This document shows positions 40,070 through 51,344 of a stretch of DNA of 64,000 bases, one piece after another. How positions within the stretch are numbered: position 1 is the stretch's first letter; each line of letters starts with the position of its first letter. Source of the DNA: Cranoglanis bouderius (Eukaryota; Chordata; Actinopteri; Siluriformes; Cranoglanididae); the NCBI GenBank assembly GCA_023630585.1, contig CM042565.1:14770513-14834512 (forward strand), written 5' to 3'. Made by a program: the position numbers and the translations under genes. The notes below the pieces were generated by a model, which saw only the letters and a list, made by a program, of their open reading frames with translations, was not told the origin of the DNA and searched no databases.

Positions 40070-40980
40070 AAAGAAAGGAAACAAAACATAATCCCCCTAT
40101 ACAGAAAGCACAAAAAAGTATAAAGTGGGTGAAGAAAAAAAATCCCATCTAATCTGGGCAGTTTTGTGAAGGTGTTAGTGAGAACAGGAGATTCAGCTAA
40201 TCTGGCTTTGGCCCGAAATGAAATCAGATTTCACTGTATCAAATGAGAGGTGCAGAGGCCCTGAGAAATCCTTCTTGTTGTGGTTTTAGAAGAAAGATAA
40301 ATTGTCTGGCATTAGAGGCTTTGATTCGTTGAGGCTATAACGGGCGTCAGAAGTGACCATGGTGCTTCAATAGGATAAACTCAGGTAAGTGTGTTTGTTG
40401 TGTGGGTGTATCACAAACCCTGGTGTGAGTTACCTGGTCCATGGCCTAAACTGCAAGATGTTAAACATCATCTGTGGATGGGTTATGAGTGGCATAAACG
40501 AGTAGCTTGAGCACACCTTATCACTGAAACGCAGCATCTCTCGTACGGCACGCCAGCTATTATACATTCCTATTCTTTTCCACAACAAATCCCTTGTAAT
40601 CATACAAGTCAGAAGCTCTTATTCATCAAGGTATTAATGGATTTTCAGAATCTGCCTTAAGCCGTGCAGATAAGGAGGGGGATCAAAAACAGATAACAAT
40701 AAACAGCTTCCATCCTTCGCACAAATATTCATTGCCTTTACATTGTTGGAGTTATAGTCTTCAGTATCTATGCGATCGCTATCTCAGGCTTTTGTGTCTG
40801 TCTCAGGAGAAATGTATCATGTCCGCTTATTAATGCTACTAATTTCACCAGCAAGCGATTTTCAAGAAAATCCTCTTTCTAAGTGAACAGTTGAGACTGA
40901 GAATATAGGAATTCAACATAAATGTTTAATAGACAGAGCTTTCTTTTAATGTGTCTTCAGTAGAAAGTAATTTATACATT
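40070..40980. other. Upstream region of gsc2, no element identified
   Basis: Mixed-composition DNA without a reading frame or repeat I recognise. It could contain gsc2 regulatory sequence. Confidence 0.4.
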
Positions 40981-40989
40981 CATCTTCAG

Positions 40990-41290
40990 TAAGCAGTAAT
41001 TGGATGCGGTGGATATGGAGTCTATCATGGGAATACTGAGTATGAGGTGGGAATACACCCTGGATGGAATCCCAGTGCATCGTAGGGGCATCATACACAC
41101 ACTCATTCACACTTTGGGGCAATTTAGAATAGACAATACACCGACCTGCGTGTTTTTGGGATGTGGGAGGAAACCAGAGAACCCAGAGGACACAAAACTC
41201 TACACAGACAGTAATCCGAGCTCAGGATTGAACCGGGGACCCGGAGAAGTAGCAACACTTAATGCTGTACCACCATGCAGCCCTAATGGA
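40990..41290 (+). repeat. Fish SINE/LINE-tail-type repeat
   Basis: The string CACTTTGGGGCAATTTAGAA, then TTTTTGGGATGTGGGAGGAA, ACCAGAGAACCCAGAGGA and ATTGAACCGGGGACCC, is a worn version of a repeat very common in fish (GGGCAATTTAGA ... TGGGAGGAAACC ... GGATTGAACCC). The 104-codon frame here is therefore not a gene. Confidence 0.7.
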
Positions 41291-41880
41291 AATAATGTTA
41301 TTATTATAATATAGAGGTTTTAATATAGGGATTATACCAATGACTACCTTTAATAAATACCTTTATTTTATTTCGCTAACCAGATCAGTCAACCTCCACC
41401 TATAATTACACATCTCTATACATACGGAGAATAATATTAACACAGGTCTGTCTAGAGAATATTCTGGCATTTTGGTTGACCCCTGAATGCTTGATTCTGA
41501 TTGGTCTGAGGATGTTCATTAATTTTCTATAACAAATTTTTAATCTTCTAAATATTTTTATGATATAGAGTTTACTATTAATACATTATCATTTCTATAG
41601 TTACAGATCATTCATACAGGGACCTATACGACAGACATATTATATATTATATATGTTATATATATATGAATATTCCAGCAGCCCCCTGTTCTGTGATTTT
41701 ATCTCTGTAACAATACAATATTTAGGACTTTCCAGTTTCTAAACAAATCATCTCCATACAAGAATATTAGTACATTTTCACAACTAAAAATTCATAATGA
41801 ATTGTGAATATTTTTTGGTAAAAACTCATTTTATAAAACACTGCATTTTGTTGGGTTTGTACTTGTACTCTGCTCAATGA

Positions 41881-41920
41881 CAATCTAATCTAATCTAATC
41901 TAATCTAATCTAATCTAATC
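41881..41920. repeat. TAATC pentanucleotide repeat
   Basis: Seven to eight consecutive TAATC units. TAATC is the K50-homeodomain core, but a simple repeat is the plainer explanation. Confidence 0.9.
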
Positions 41921-42004
41921 TTGTTTCTCTATTACCATTACTAACTTTGTGCTCCTACTTTCTCTATTGTGTTTTCATTTGCCAAAATATTCTAAAATTA
42001 AATC

Positions 42005-42155
42005 TGATACTATTAAGGTTATTGCCCTGTGATGGACTGATGTCCCGTTCCGGGTGTATTCCCGTTTTGTGCCCAGTGTTTCCCAGGATTGGCTCCGGAT
42101 CCACCGTGACCCTGACCAGGATAAAGAAGATACCAAAGTTGAATGGATGACTACT
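42005..42155 (+). repeat. L2-type LINE 3' tail
   Basis: GCCCTGTGATGGACTGATGT, CCAGGATTGGCTCCGGAT, CGTGACCCTGACCAGGATAA and GTTGAATGGATGA is the typical series of a fish L2/SINE tail (GCCCTGCGATGGACTGGCG ... GGATAAGCGG ... ATGGATGG). Confidence 0.75.
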
Positions 42156-42159
42156 GAAA

Positions 42160-43080
42160 ATATTATACAAATAATTACACTCTAATGACTTTATTTTCAT
42201 CATACAAGTTGTTCCTCATGACTCATCAACTGACTACTCAGCCATGACTAAAAATGTAATTGAGTCCACTGGATACATGAATCATTCTGAAGATAAATGA
42301 GCCATGATCAGGGAACCTCTGGTTGATGTAAATACCTGATGTAACCTACAATCTCAGTTTCTTTCTTGTTGCATCAGCGGCACTGGGATGGATGGTTGTT
42401 ATTGATTGGCAGGTCACTTACAGTGTAAATGTAACATGTTAACTCCAATTCAAGAATTAAAAGTAATTTTTGATTGGACAGGATTTATTCTTCTACTTAG
42501 TTTAAAGGGCTTTTGTGTAAGAAACCCTTACACTTACACGTGTGGTTCAGTATGACCCAATGTTCATTCAACATGAATCACATGAATATAATTGATTATA
42601 AATTGATTTGTATTGGAAAACGGACAGACAGCTTGTGCGTAGATAATAATTCATTTTTTTAAACTGGTGTGTAAATAATTTAATAGGCTGATACTTAAAA
42701 TAGTTCTTCTCCCCATCGTTATCATTCATCACCAGATTCTAAGCAAAGTTGTTCACATATCGAATGGAGAGTTTTAAATTGAATCGTATCATATTGTAGC
42801 AGAATCAGTGGTATCGTCAAATATCGTATCGTGGACTTATAAATCAAAATTGTATTGTATCGTATGCAGATTCAGTGGTATCACATAGTATTGTTGAATG
42901 AAAATCATATTGCATTTAGTCTGTATAAATAAAGGTTAATTTAATTATATATCAATGTTAATTTTATTTATGTCAGCGTTTATTCTATATTTACTGCTTG
43001 GCATCTATATAACTTGTGGTTTGGTGCCTAAACCACAAATTTTTCGATTTGTGTTCACACGAAACAGTCTGTAAGAGAAA
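42160..43080. other. Upstream region of hspa5, no gene seen
   Basis: AT-rich sequence. A degenerate repeat of GTATCGT/CAGTGGTATC words lies at about 42770-42930. No exon recognised. Confidence 0.5.
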
Positions 43081-43121
43081 GCTCAACTTCCGGGTCTTTA
43101 AGAACATGGCACAGGCGCTGT

Positions 43122-43287
43122 CCAATCACAGCCTTTTCCATCGCCTTTTCGTGACGCCACACACACCGGTACGTGTGCCAATGAGGAAAGGCCAGCGTGC
43201 CGGTCTCAGCCAGTCAGCGTCTTCCAACGAGATGCCCGTGGACCAATGGCGAGCCTCCACGACGGGAAAGCAGTGACAGCTTATATA
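43122..43287 (+). promoter_or_regulatory. hspa5: hspa5 promoter: ERSE, ERSE-like site, CCAAT, CRE-like and TATA boxes
   Basis: A perfect ER-stress response element (CCAAT-N9-CCACG, spacer GGCGAGCCT) lies at 43243-43261. A second CCAAT-N9 element with CCAGC lies at 43178-43196, a plain CCAAT at 43122-43126, a CRE-like TGACGCCA at 43152-43159, and TATATA at 43282-43287. This is the layout of vertebrate GRP78 promoters, where NF-Y binds CCAAT and ATF6/XBP1 the CCACG half. Strong induction by unfolded protein in the ER is expected. Confidence 0.9.
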
Positions 43288-43309
43288 CAGGTACCGTCAT
43301 TCATCTGAT

Positions 43310-44147
43310 TTTATTTTCAAGAGAAAGAGTTGGAGTGTAAAGAGACAGATAGAGTCAGTGGTATTAACGGCTTCTCACTAACACCGTGCGGCTTCAGTTT
43401 AATCCTCTACAGTATTTAAGGTACGTTTTCTGCATTTACTTCAGATTACTTACCGTTAGAAACATAACGCATGCTTATTTAACAGCGAGTTGACGTTAGA
43501 AGGGGAAATAAAGTATGCAAAGTGTTTAACTTTACGCACGTTTTTGCTACTTAAGACGTAAAGATGGTACAATTTAATTACAGTTTAATATAATTGGTAT
43601 AGCACTGCTGATAAGTAAGTTAAATTAGCGGGTTCCAATTCGTCTCGCGCACATTCTAGCTTTTTCTATAGCTGCTAACGGTTTGCTAGCAAGCTAGTAG
43701 CTTCGCTTAGTTTAGCTTGAGTCCGGGAAAAATAAAAGCAAGTTAGAAGAGACTGTTCATCGTTAAACCAGTATTTTGAACATTAACAGTTAATGAATGT
43801 CCTAAAGTAATGTTTGTAGCGACATTCATTTGGTTTACGTCGTAGCATGCTAGCTTTGCAATGCAAATGGTTTTTGCTTCTTCTGTTATTCAGCATTGCA
43901 AACTTATTTATTGCCAGCCCCTTATCCGAGCTTGCTAGTCGACAGTTAAGTAGCATTGAATGCATTTATAATAATTAATTAATTGTTCATTCTAGTGGTC
44001 AGTGGGCCATTAGTCCCCCCCCTCCTGTATGGCTAAACCCACGTGATTTCAGGGCGGAACCTGCTGTGACTTCTTCTAACCTAATTAATGTCTGTTTTAA
44101 ACTTTATTCCCTAACAGAGTGAAGTCTGATCTGATATTGATACCACC
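43310..44147 (+). other. hspa5: hspa5 5' UTR with a probable intron
   Basis: Transcription should start near 43310. A donor-like GTACGT at about 43420 and an acceptor CTAACAG just before AGTGAAGTCTG (about 44117) suggest a leader intron of about 0.7 kb, which would place the ATG about 30 bases into exon 2. No other coding start is visible before 44148. Confidence 0.6.
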
Positions 44148-46783
44148 ATGAGGTTACTGGGGCTGTTCCTGCTGGTGGTCGGCTGTGTGTACGCTGACGA
44201 TGACGACAAGAAGGAAAATGTCGGCACTGTAGTGGGCATCGACCTTGGCACCACGTACTCCTGGTGAGCATGCACCGCTTTCCTTATTTATCAGTTTACA
44301 AGCATTTATTTCATTAGATGAATTGTATTTAAAATCGCTTTGTTTCTGTTTAGTGTTGGAGTGTTCAAGAATGGCCGTGTCGAGATCATCGCCAACGACC
44401 AGGGTAACCGCATCACTCCGTCCTATGTGGCCTTCACCAGTGAGGGTGAACGTCTGATCGGAGACGCCGCCAAGAACCAGCTCACCTCCAACCCTGAAAA
44501 CACGGTCTTCGATGCCAAGAGGTTGATCGGTCGTGCATGGGGCGACTCCTCTGTGCAGCAGGACATCAAATATCTGCCTTTCAAGGTGGGTATTTGTAAT
44601 GGTTATACATATCGTTATAGTTATCAATATTGTAGAGAAGTCTGACGCTTGACTGACTTTTTTTATCTTAACAATTTTTCTCAAGGTTATTGAGAAGAAG
44701 ACCAAGCCCCATATTCAGGTGGAGATTGGAGCTGGTCAGCTGAAGACCTTCGCCCCTGAGGAGATCTCCGCCATGGTGCTTACTAAGATGAAGGAAACTG
44801 CAGAGGCTTACCTGGGAAAGACGGTAAGTTGGTGGCGTTTTATTTATTTATTTAAAAAAAAAAATTTGAATAACACTACAGATCATGAGTAATAACCACC
44901 ACTTATTTATTTATTTATTTCAGGTTACACATGCTGTGGTCACTGTCCCCGCCTACTTCAATGATGCTCAGCGCCAGGCCACCAAGGACGCCGGTACCAT
45001 CGCTGGCCTGAACGTGATGAGAATCATCAATGAGCCGTAAGCCCTTCTGATTCTTTCAGAAAGCTCAAATATTCAAATTTATTGTGTCGAGACTTGGATT
45101 TACTTAGATTTCCATTATTGTAATTGCAGAACTGCCGCTGCCATCGCTTACGGTCTGGACAAGAAGGACGGCGAGAAGAACATCCTGGTGTTTGACCTTG
45201 GCGGTGGTACCTTCGACGTGTCCCTGCTGACCATCGATAACGGCGTCTTCGAAGTGGTGGCTACCAGCGGAGACACTCACCTCGGCGGTGAAGACTTCGA
45301 CCAGCGCGTCATGGACCACTTCATCAAGCTGTACAAGAAGAAGACCGGAAAAGACGTGCGCAAGGACAGCCGCGCTGTACAGAAGCTGCGCCGTGAGGTC
45401 GAGAAGGCCAAGAGAGCCCTGTCCTCTCAGCACCAGGCCCGCATCGAGATCGAGTCTTTCTTCGAGGGTGAGGACTTCTCTGAGACGCTCACCCGTGCCA
45501 AGTTTGAGGAGCTCAACATGGTAAGACCTTTCTGCAGTCTCGGCTATTCACATTTTATTCAGGGTGTCAAACTTGCTTTGAATTAATATATATATTATTT
45601 TTTTCTTGCATCACAGGATCTGTTCCGCTCCACCATGAAACCCGTGCAGAAAGTCCTGGAAGATGCTGACCTGAAAAAGCCCGAGATCCATGAGATTGTC
45701 CTTGTGGGTGGCTCCACTCGTATCCCCAAGATCCAGCAGCTGGTGAAGGAGTTCTTCAATGGCAAAGAGCCATCCAGAGGCATCAACCCTGACGAGGCTG
45801 TGGCTTACGGAGCTGCTGTGCAGGCTGGAGTGCTGTCTGGAGTGGAAGATACAGGTGAGTTTTGGAAAATCCTCAGTAAAGTTGTGATGTAAAACCTTCA
45901 GTTTAAAAAATAGCATTAAGCTAATGTCGTTCGATCACATCCACAGGAAACATCGTGCTTTTGGACGTGTGCCCTCTGACTCTTGGTATTGAGACTGTTG
46001 GAGGAGTGATGACCAAACTCATCCCCAGGAATACTGTCGTGCCCACCAAGAAGTCTCAGATCTTCTCTACAGCTTCTGACAACCAGCCAACTGTCACAAT
46101 CAAAGTTTATGAAGGTAAGAATGTAAAAGATTCTTATTTATTGTGAATGTATTTTGATAAATTTGAGCTGATGATACATTTCTTGTTTTCTTTTTTTTTT
46201 TTTTCTTTTTCTTCTTCCAGGAGAGCGTCCTCTGACCAAAGACAACCACCTCCTGGGCACCTTTGACCTAACAGGCATCCCTCCGGCACCCCGCGGCGTT
46301 CCTCAGATCGAAGTGACATTTGAAATAGACGTCAACGGCATCCTGAGGGTCACGGCTGAAGACAAGGGCACGGGCAACAAGAACAAGATCACCATCACCA
46401 ACGACCAGAACCGGTTGACACCTGAAGACATCGAGCGCATGGTGAACGACGCCGAGCGATTCGCCGACGAAGACAAGAAGCTGAAAGAGCGCATTGACTC
46501 CCGCAACGAGCTCGAGAGCTACGCTTACTCGCTCAAGAACCAGGTGGGAGACCAGGAGAAACTGGGAGGCAAGCTGTCCCCCGAAGACAAGGAGACCATC
46601 GAAAAAGTCGTGGAGGAAAAGATCGAGTGGCTCGAGTCCCACCAGGACGCCGACATTGAAGACTTCCAGGCCAAGAAAAAGGAGCTGGAAGAAGTTGTCC
46701 AGCCGATCATCAGCAAGCTGTACGGTAGTGCAGGTGGTCCACCACCAGAAGAGGGCGGCGATGACGAGAAGGACGAGTTGTAG
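44148..46783 (+). CDS. hspa5: Endoplasmic reticulum chaperone BiP (HSPA5/GRP78)
   Basis: Eight coding exons (44148-44263, 44354-44585, 44686-44823, 44924-45036, 45130-45520, 45617-45854, 45947-46114, 46221-46783) give 652 residues. An N-terminal signal peptide (MRLLGLFLLVVGCVYA) is followed by an acidic stretch. The nucleotide-binding domain has GIDLGTTYSCVGVF, VFDLGGGTFDVS and VGGSTRIPKIQ; the linker is GNIVLLDVCPLTLGIE. The substrate-binding domain and helical lid follow, and the protein ends KDEL for ER retention. It is the ER-lumenal Hsp70: it binds nascent chains, cycles ATP with J-proteins, holds IRE1/PERK/ATF6 inactive and assists ERAD. The perfect ERSE upstream fits stress induction. 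Long antisense frames in its exons are shadows. Confidence 0.99.
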
Positions 46784-47089
46784 GTTGCAGTGTGATTCCA
46801 TTTTGAAGCTGTTTTTTTTTTTTTTTTTGTTTTCCAGCCCTCCTGATATGACCTTGCCCTCTCTGGAAAAAAAGGGGGACAGATGTACATAGTTGCTGGA
46901 TTTGATGGACAATTGTGAGGGAAGGTATAAAGGGGTGGTACAAACATAAAATCACAATTTACTTCTGGAAAGGACTTGGAGCATTTAAAGAGCGTGAGAT
47001 GTTGCTCTTCACCGAGGTGGAGATTTAGTTAGCCTGGACTGAGGCTTGCTGCTGTTCTCAGGCAGTTGGGGAGGAGTTCTGTGGATTAG

Positions 47090-47215
47090 GGTGGGCAGGG
47101 GGTGGGTGGGGTTAGACTTTAGTGGGTGGGCGGGGAGGGGGTGGGCGGGGGGTGGGTGGGGTTAGACTTTAGTGGGTGGGCAGGGGGTGGGTGTGTTGGG
47201 TCCTGGGCAGACATC
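47090..47215 (+). repeat. G-rich minisatellite in the hspa5 3' UTR
   Basis: Two copies of a roughly 57-60 bp unit (GGTTAGACTTTAGTGGGTGG plus G3-G6 runs). More than ten runs of three or more G on the sense strand could form RNA or DNA G-quadruplexes. Confidence 0.75.
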
Positions 47216-47285
47216 ATTGTTCAAACTCAAGTTATTTATTTAAATCTGGCAAATGTAGAGTATGTTTCTACTGCAACCTCATGGG

Positions 47286-47313
47286 AATAAACGTGTTTGA
47301 TACAAAACTACTC

Positions 47314-47364
<51 letters not shown>
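47286..47364 (+). terminator. hspa5: hspa5 polyadenylation signal followed by a GT tract
   Basis: AATAAA at 47286-47291 is followed about 25 bases later by a run of about 24 GT units (47316-47364). GU-rich sequence in this position is the usual downstream element bound by CstF. Confidence 0.7.
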
Positions 47365-47365
<1 letters not shown>

Positions 47366-47958
47366 GTCATTGCCTGAACACTTATAATCTGGTTGAAATA
47401 AACATTTCATTCATTGCAGCTTTAATTTTAGTTTTTTGTTTTTTTAACTTCAGTGTCGTGAAGGTTATCATTTATAATAGTGCATTAGTTTTAACCATAT
47501 GAAGGTGAGCATCTGTTCCTGTTCTTTCTTGCTTTCAAGGGTTTCTTATTAGGTCTCTATATCTGATCTCTGTAAATATAAGCTTGTGTGTATGTCTCTC
47601 TCTCTCTCATTGTGTCTCTGTCTCTCTCTGTCAAAAGAAAATTCCAGTCTTTTCCAAATTGATTACGATTTCCATATTAAATTTTCTTGAAAATGAGCAC
47701 CTTTTTAAATTTGAGACTTTCCAGACCATAAGCAATGTTTTGTACAAAACAACCTTTTTACTTGCTGTAAAAAAAAAAAAAAAACTTTTAAAATGGTGGA
47801 TATAGTAAATACAGTGTACTAGAATAACTACATTAAAACACTTGAGGTATAAGTCTAAATCTATCACACTACAGTATGTTTTATGTTCTGACGTTTGAGT
47901 GGCTGTGCTTCTCATGAGTGTTTTATTTACACACATGGGTTTGGTCAAGAGTTTTGTG

Positions 47959-47964
47959 TTTATT
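47959..47964 (-). terminator. rabepk: rabepk polyadenylation signal
   Basis: On the minus strand AATAAA lies about 30 bases after the rabepk stop. The rabepk and hspa5 signals face each other about 670 bp apart. Confidence 0.6.
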
Positions 47965-47993
47965 ATAAAAAAAATAAAAGTAGTTAAAGAGCA

Positions 47994-49802
47994 TCATGTT
48001 AACAAGGTGACCAGACAGTCGTTGAAAATGAGCCCATGAATATCCATGCCTCCGAAAACAAAGCACAGGTGCTTCGTTTCCCTCTCACGGCTTTCTGCTT
48101 TCTCCTCAACGCCGCTGTCGGTCCTTTCCGGCCAAGGCACCAGACACATGGAGTGGTCCAGTCGGTTATGTGGGAGGTCACCTTCGAATTTCATCAGAGT
48201 CCAGCGTTGTTTGTCTGTGACGATAAGCGAAATGTAATCTTGATTATCCCAATGTCAGGGTGGTTTTATTAATACGAACTGAATTCTCTGTATAACTATA
48301 CAGTCTTATGTATACAGTTCTGCTCATAAGTTTACACACCCCTGGAAGAATTTGTAAGCTTTTTAGAAAATGAGTCATATTGGCAAACTTCATAGTGTCT
48401 CAATGATGATGAGGGCCACTCCAGAACCCTTCACTTCCTTCCTCTGTAGCCACTGATGATACAACTTGGCCATTTGGTTTGGACTGTTGTTATGTTGGAA
48501 AGTCCATGTGTGCCCCAGACACAGCTGATGTATGTAAATTTTCCTCCAAGGTTTTTTGATAATGTGATGTGATTTCTCTTGCTATCAATTTTGCCCAAAT
48601 TTTCTGTGCCACTGTAGCTCACCCAATCCCAAAACAGCAGAGATCCATGATTCATGGTAGGGATGGCATGTTTCTCTTTGTAGGGGTTGTTGATTCCTCT
48701 CCAAACCATAAAATTTATTGTTTGTCTTATCACTCTAAATTATTTAAAATTTTCTAGATCAATGGTCACCAACCCTGTTCCTGGAGATCTATTTTCCTGA
48801 AGACTTTACCTCCAACCATAATCATACAGGTGTGTTAATCTTTCTTGGTCTGACTGATCTTGGCTTGGTATCCAGAGAACCACTGGTCTTCCACTTCTTT
48901 ATCAGAGTTTGAATAGTGCTGATTTGCATTTTCAATTCTTTAGATATAACCTTTTCCTAATTTATAGTGTTGAATTATTTTTTCCTCACATATCATTTGA
49001 CAGTTCTTTTGCTTTCCCTATATTTTAGCATCCAGCAAATTCAGTCCCTACACAGACTAAATGCACAAGGTTTCCCTAATGACTAAGACACACACAACAG
49101 ACTATTCATGTACATACTCTGATCACAATCAAACAAGACAAGGTGCGGACTCTTAACCTTCAGGCATCTCGATGTACTTGAGCGAGTGTTAACAGGCTCA
49201 AAATAGGAGGGTGTGTAAACTTGATGATTCATTTGCGTAAATTCAGTTATCATTATAATTAATACAATACATGGAAATTTCCGTGATGATAAATAGCTCG
49301 ATCTGAGCATTATTACTAAATAAAGCAAATGTGGTTTGTACATCTTACAGATTCTTTACATATGTAACTGTTACAAGAATATAAAACTGCATCACGCTGT
49401 TCGCTTGTACATACCGCTCTGAAACTTGTACGTAGAATTGCTCGCGCCGTCGGCCGTCATCCCTCCAAAAATATAAACATTTCTCCCCAGAGCCACAGCG
49501 GAGTGAGCTGCTGTTCCTGGAGGAACGTCTCCTTTCGCCTTCACCCGCTCCCACTTCATACTCTCTGAGGAACACGTTAACACATAAAAATACCACACTT
49601 GTTTAAACTTATCCAGTGAGTGGATGGACGTGTGCTGTGTACCTGTATCCAGAGAGAACATATCAGAGTGGAACTTCTCTCCTGCCATCCCTCCGTGGAT
49701 GTAGATGACCGATCCGACGGCTACGATGGCGTGACCGTGCCGTGGCGAAGGAGGCTTTCCTTTGCACTCTGGCTGTGACCACGTGCAAGTTACTTTAGAG
49801 TG

Positions 49803-49866
<64 letters not shown>

Positions 49867-50913
49867 TTACTCATTTTAATAATTGCACTGTGTCTCTAAT
49901 GTGTATAAAGTCCAATAGCTGATACGTTTCTACACGGTGTCGTTCACTAGGGGCAAAAACTGACAAATTTTTAGATCTACAGGTGTAGATGGTTTTACGT
50001 AAAGAAGAGACCTGTGTTAAAGACGTGCACCTGGGGGTCGGTCACCGGCGTGGCCCCTGTCTCTCCACCAGAGAAGACGAACAGTCTGTCTCCAACACAC
50101 GCCGAGTTCGTGTGGTACGTCCTCGGGCTCGGGCGTGTCCCTTTCACCTCCACTGTCCTCCACGGAGCACTGTCTGCACACGGGAACATAAAAACACAGA
50201 CGGCTATGTAATAAAATCTACATTCGAATCCACTCATAAGAGAGTGCAGTAATTACCTGTGGTGTGTAGAACCTGAACGCAGTTCCGGTTGGCGCTCTGT
50301 TCAGCTCCTCCGAACACCCACAGACTCTCAGGGTCGCTCTCAGACACAAAGCTACAGTGTTCATATCTCGCCTGGAGACCTTCCCAGGAATCAGGAATGT
50401 CCCATTCATGACTGTCTAAAAAAATGTATTAATATAATTTGAAGTCAATTAAGAAACACAGTCATTTCTATAAACACTTTTATTCATCAGGTAAGCGCGT
50501 TTTGAATTCAATGTGATGTACAACTGAGGTCGAATCTAATCACATTGATGCTGATGATCTTGCTCAAGGGTCTTGCTGAGGCAGAATACAGTATAACAAT
50601 ACATTACCGAGATTTATAAGGGAGGAGTGTGAAAAGCTGCCGCTCGGATTGGCCCCCCCGACAATCACGATCTGTCCTTTTCCCCCACTGGCCGAAGGCA
50701 TGAACATGCAGGTGTGACCGACACTGAGTCCAGGAGCTTCACCTCGGGGCACCAGAGCATACCTGCAGGGTTTAAAGAGGAAAAGAAGTCACTGAATCAC
50801 AGCAGTGGCAGATAATTATGGGAAATAAATCGCTTGTGTGTGCGTGTGTGCGTTACGTACCACTGCTTTTCTCTGGGCTTATCTTCTGGGCCGAGGATGG
50901 GCAGAAGCTCCAT
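47994..50913 (-). CDS. rabepk: Rab9 effector protein with kelch motifs
   Basis: Seven coding exons in transcript order (50913-50861, 50762-50608, 50415-50257, 50173-50012, 49792-49643, 49564-49415, 48214-47994) give 349 residues (human 372). The start MELLPILGPEDKPREKQWY aligns with human MKQLPVLEPGDKPRKATWY. Kelch repeats are marked by IVIVGGANPSGSFS, LWVFGGAEQSANRNC, LFVFSGGETGATPV, VIYIHGGMAGEKF, VYIFGGMTADGAS and CFVFGGMDIHG, six blades of a beta-propeller. The last exon carries HNRLDHSMCLVPWP. RABEPK (p40) binds GTP-Rab9 and promotes late-endosome to Golgi transport of mannose-6-phosphate receptors. The tail-to-tail position with hspa5 matches the human locus. The exon 5 acceptor abuts a CA microsatellite. 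Confidence 0.96.
48313..49222 (-). mobile_element. Defective Tc1-like transposon in rabepk intron 6
   Basis: The left end (GTTCTGCTCATAAGTTTACA) and inverted right end (ATCATCAAGTTTACACACCC) share CAAGTTTACACACCC-type sequence. On the minus strand broken transposase pieces remain, for example MVWRGINNPYKEKHAIPTMN. Stops and deletions show it is dead. Confidence 0.75.
49805..49862. repeat. CA microsatellite beside the rabepk exon 5 acceptor
   Basis: About 28 CA units (GT on the transcribed strand) end 12-13 bp before the exon 5 acceptor (TTTCACTCTAAAG). Confidence 0.95.
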
Positions 50914-51024
50914 GAGTCTGGATAAAGCACTAGAAAGATATGAGTGAATCAATTCAGACTGTATGAAAGATAATCCACATATATGGATTAAAAACGTTAT
51001 TTCGCGTAGAAAAAAAGGAAGAAG

Positions 51025-51315
51025 TAATTTAATTAATGTTTATGGGAGGAGTCTCCAGTGTCAGCGCTTTGTAACAGTCAGTAGTTTTTCAGGACAGCCG
51101 GCAGATGATTGAGCGGGGGTGTGAGGGAGCGAGGGTGTGAGGGAGCGAGTAACTGTAAATGGATGACGTTCACTAATATATTAAAAATTTGGAATTGCTG
51201 GCAAATCGCTGTGGTGTAAGAGGAATAAAACACTTCAGGCTGTGCTGTTATATGAAAATAATCAACAACAGAATGTAATATAATGACAGTAATGAATATC
51301 GATACATTTTCAGCA
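51025..51315 (+). repeat. Partial copy of the dispersed repeat family in rabepk intron 1
   Basis: GGGAGGAGTCTCCAGTGTCAG-type block (51046 onwards), CAAATCGCTGTGGTGTAAGA and GGAATAAAACACTTCAGG match the copies at 12, 27 and 38.6 kb. Its right end leads into the minisatellite. Confidence 0.6.
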
Positions 51316-51344
51316 AGAGAATCACAGCTATTTCAGCTCTCCTT

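Noticed and set aside
41000..41314. 104-codon hypothetical protein
   Set aside because: The sequence is a common fish interspersed repeat.
43122..43142. A third ERSE at the upstream CCAAT of hspa5
   Set aside because: The spacing to the next CCA motif is 11 rather than 9 bases and the CCACG half is not matched.
44154..44705. 183-codon frame antisense to hspa5 exons 1-3
   Set aside because: It crosses two well-supported hspa5 introns and shows no domain; it is a shadow of the sense gene.
46268..46912. 214-codon frame antisense to hspa5 exon 8
   Set aside because: It mirrors the strongly biased codon use of hspa5 and runs into the 3' UTR poly-T; no family resemblance.
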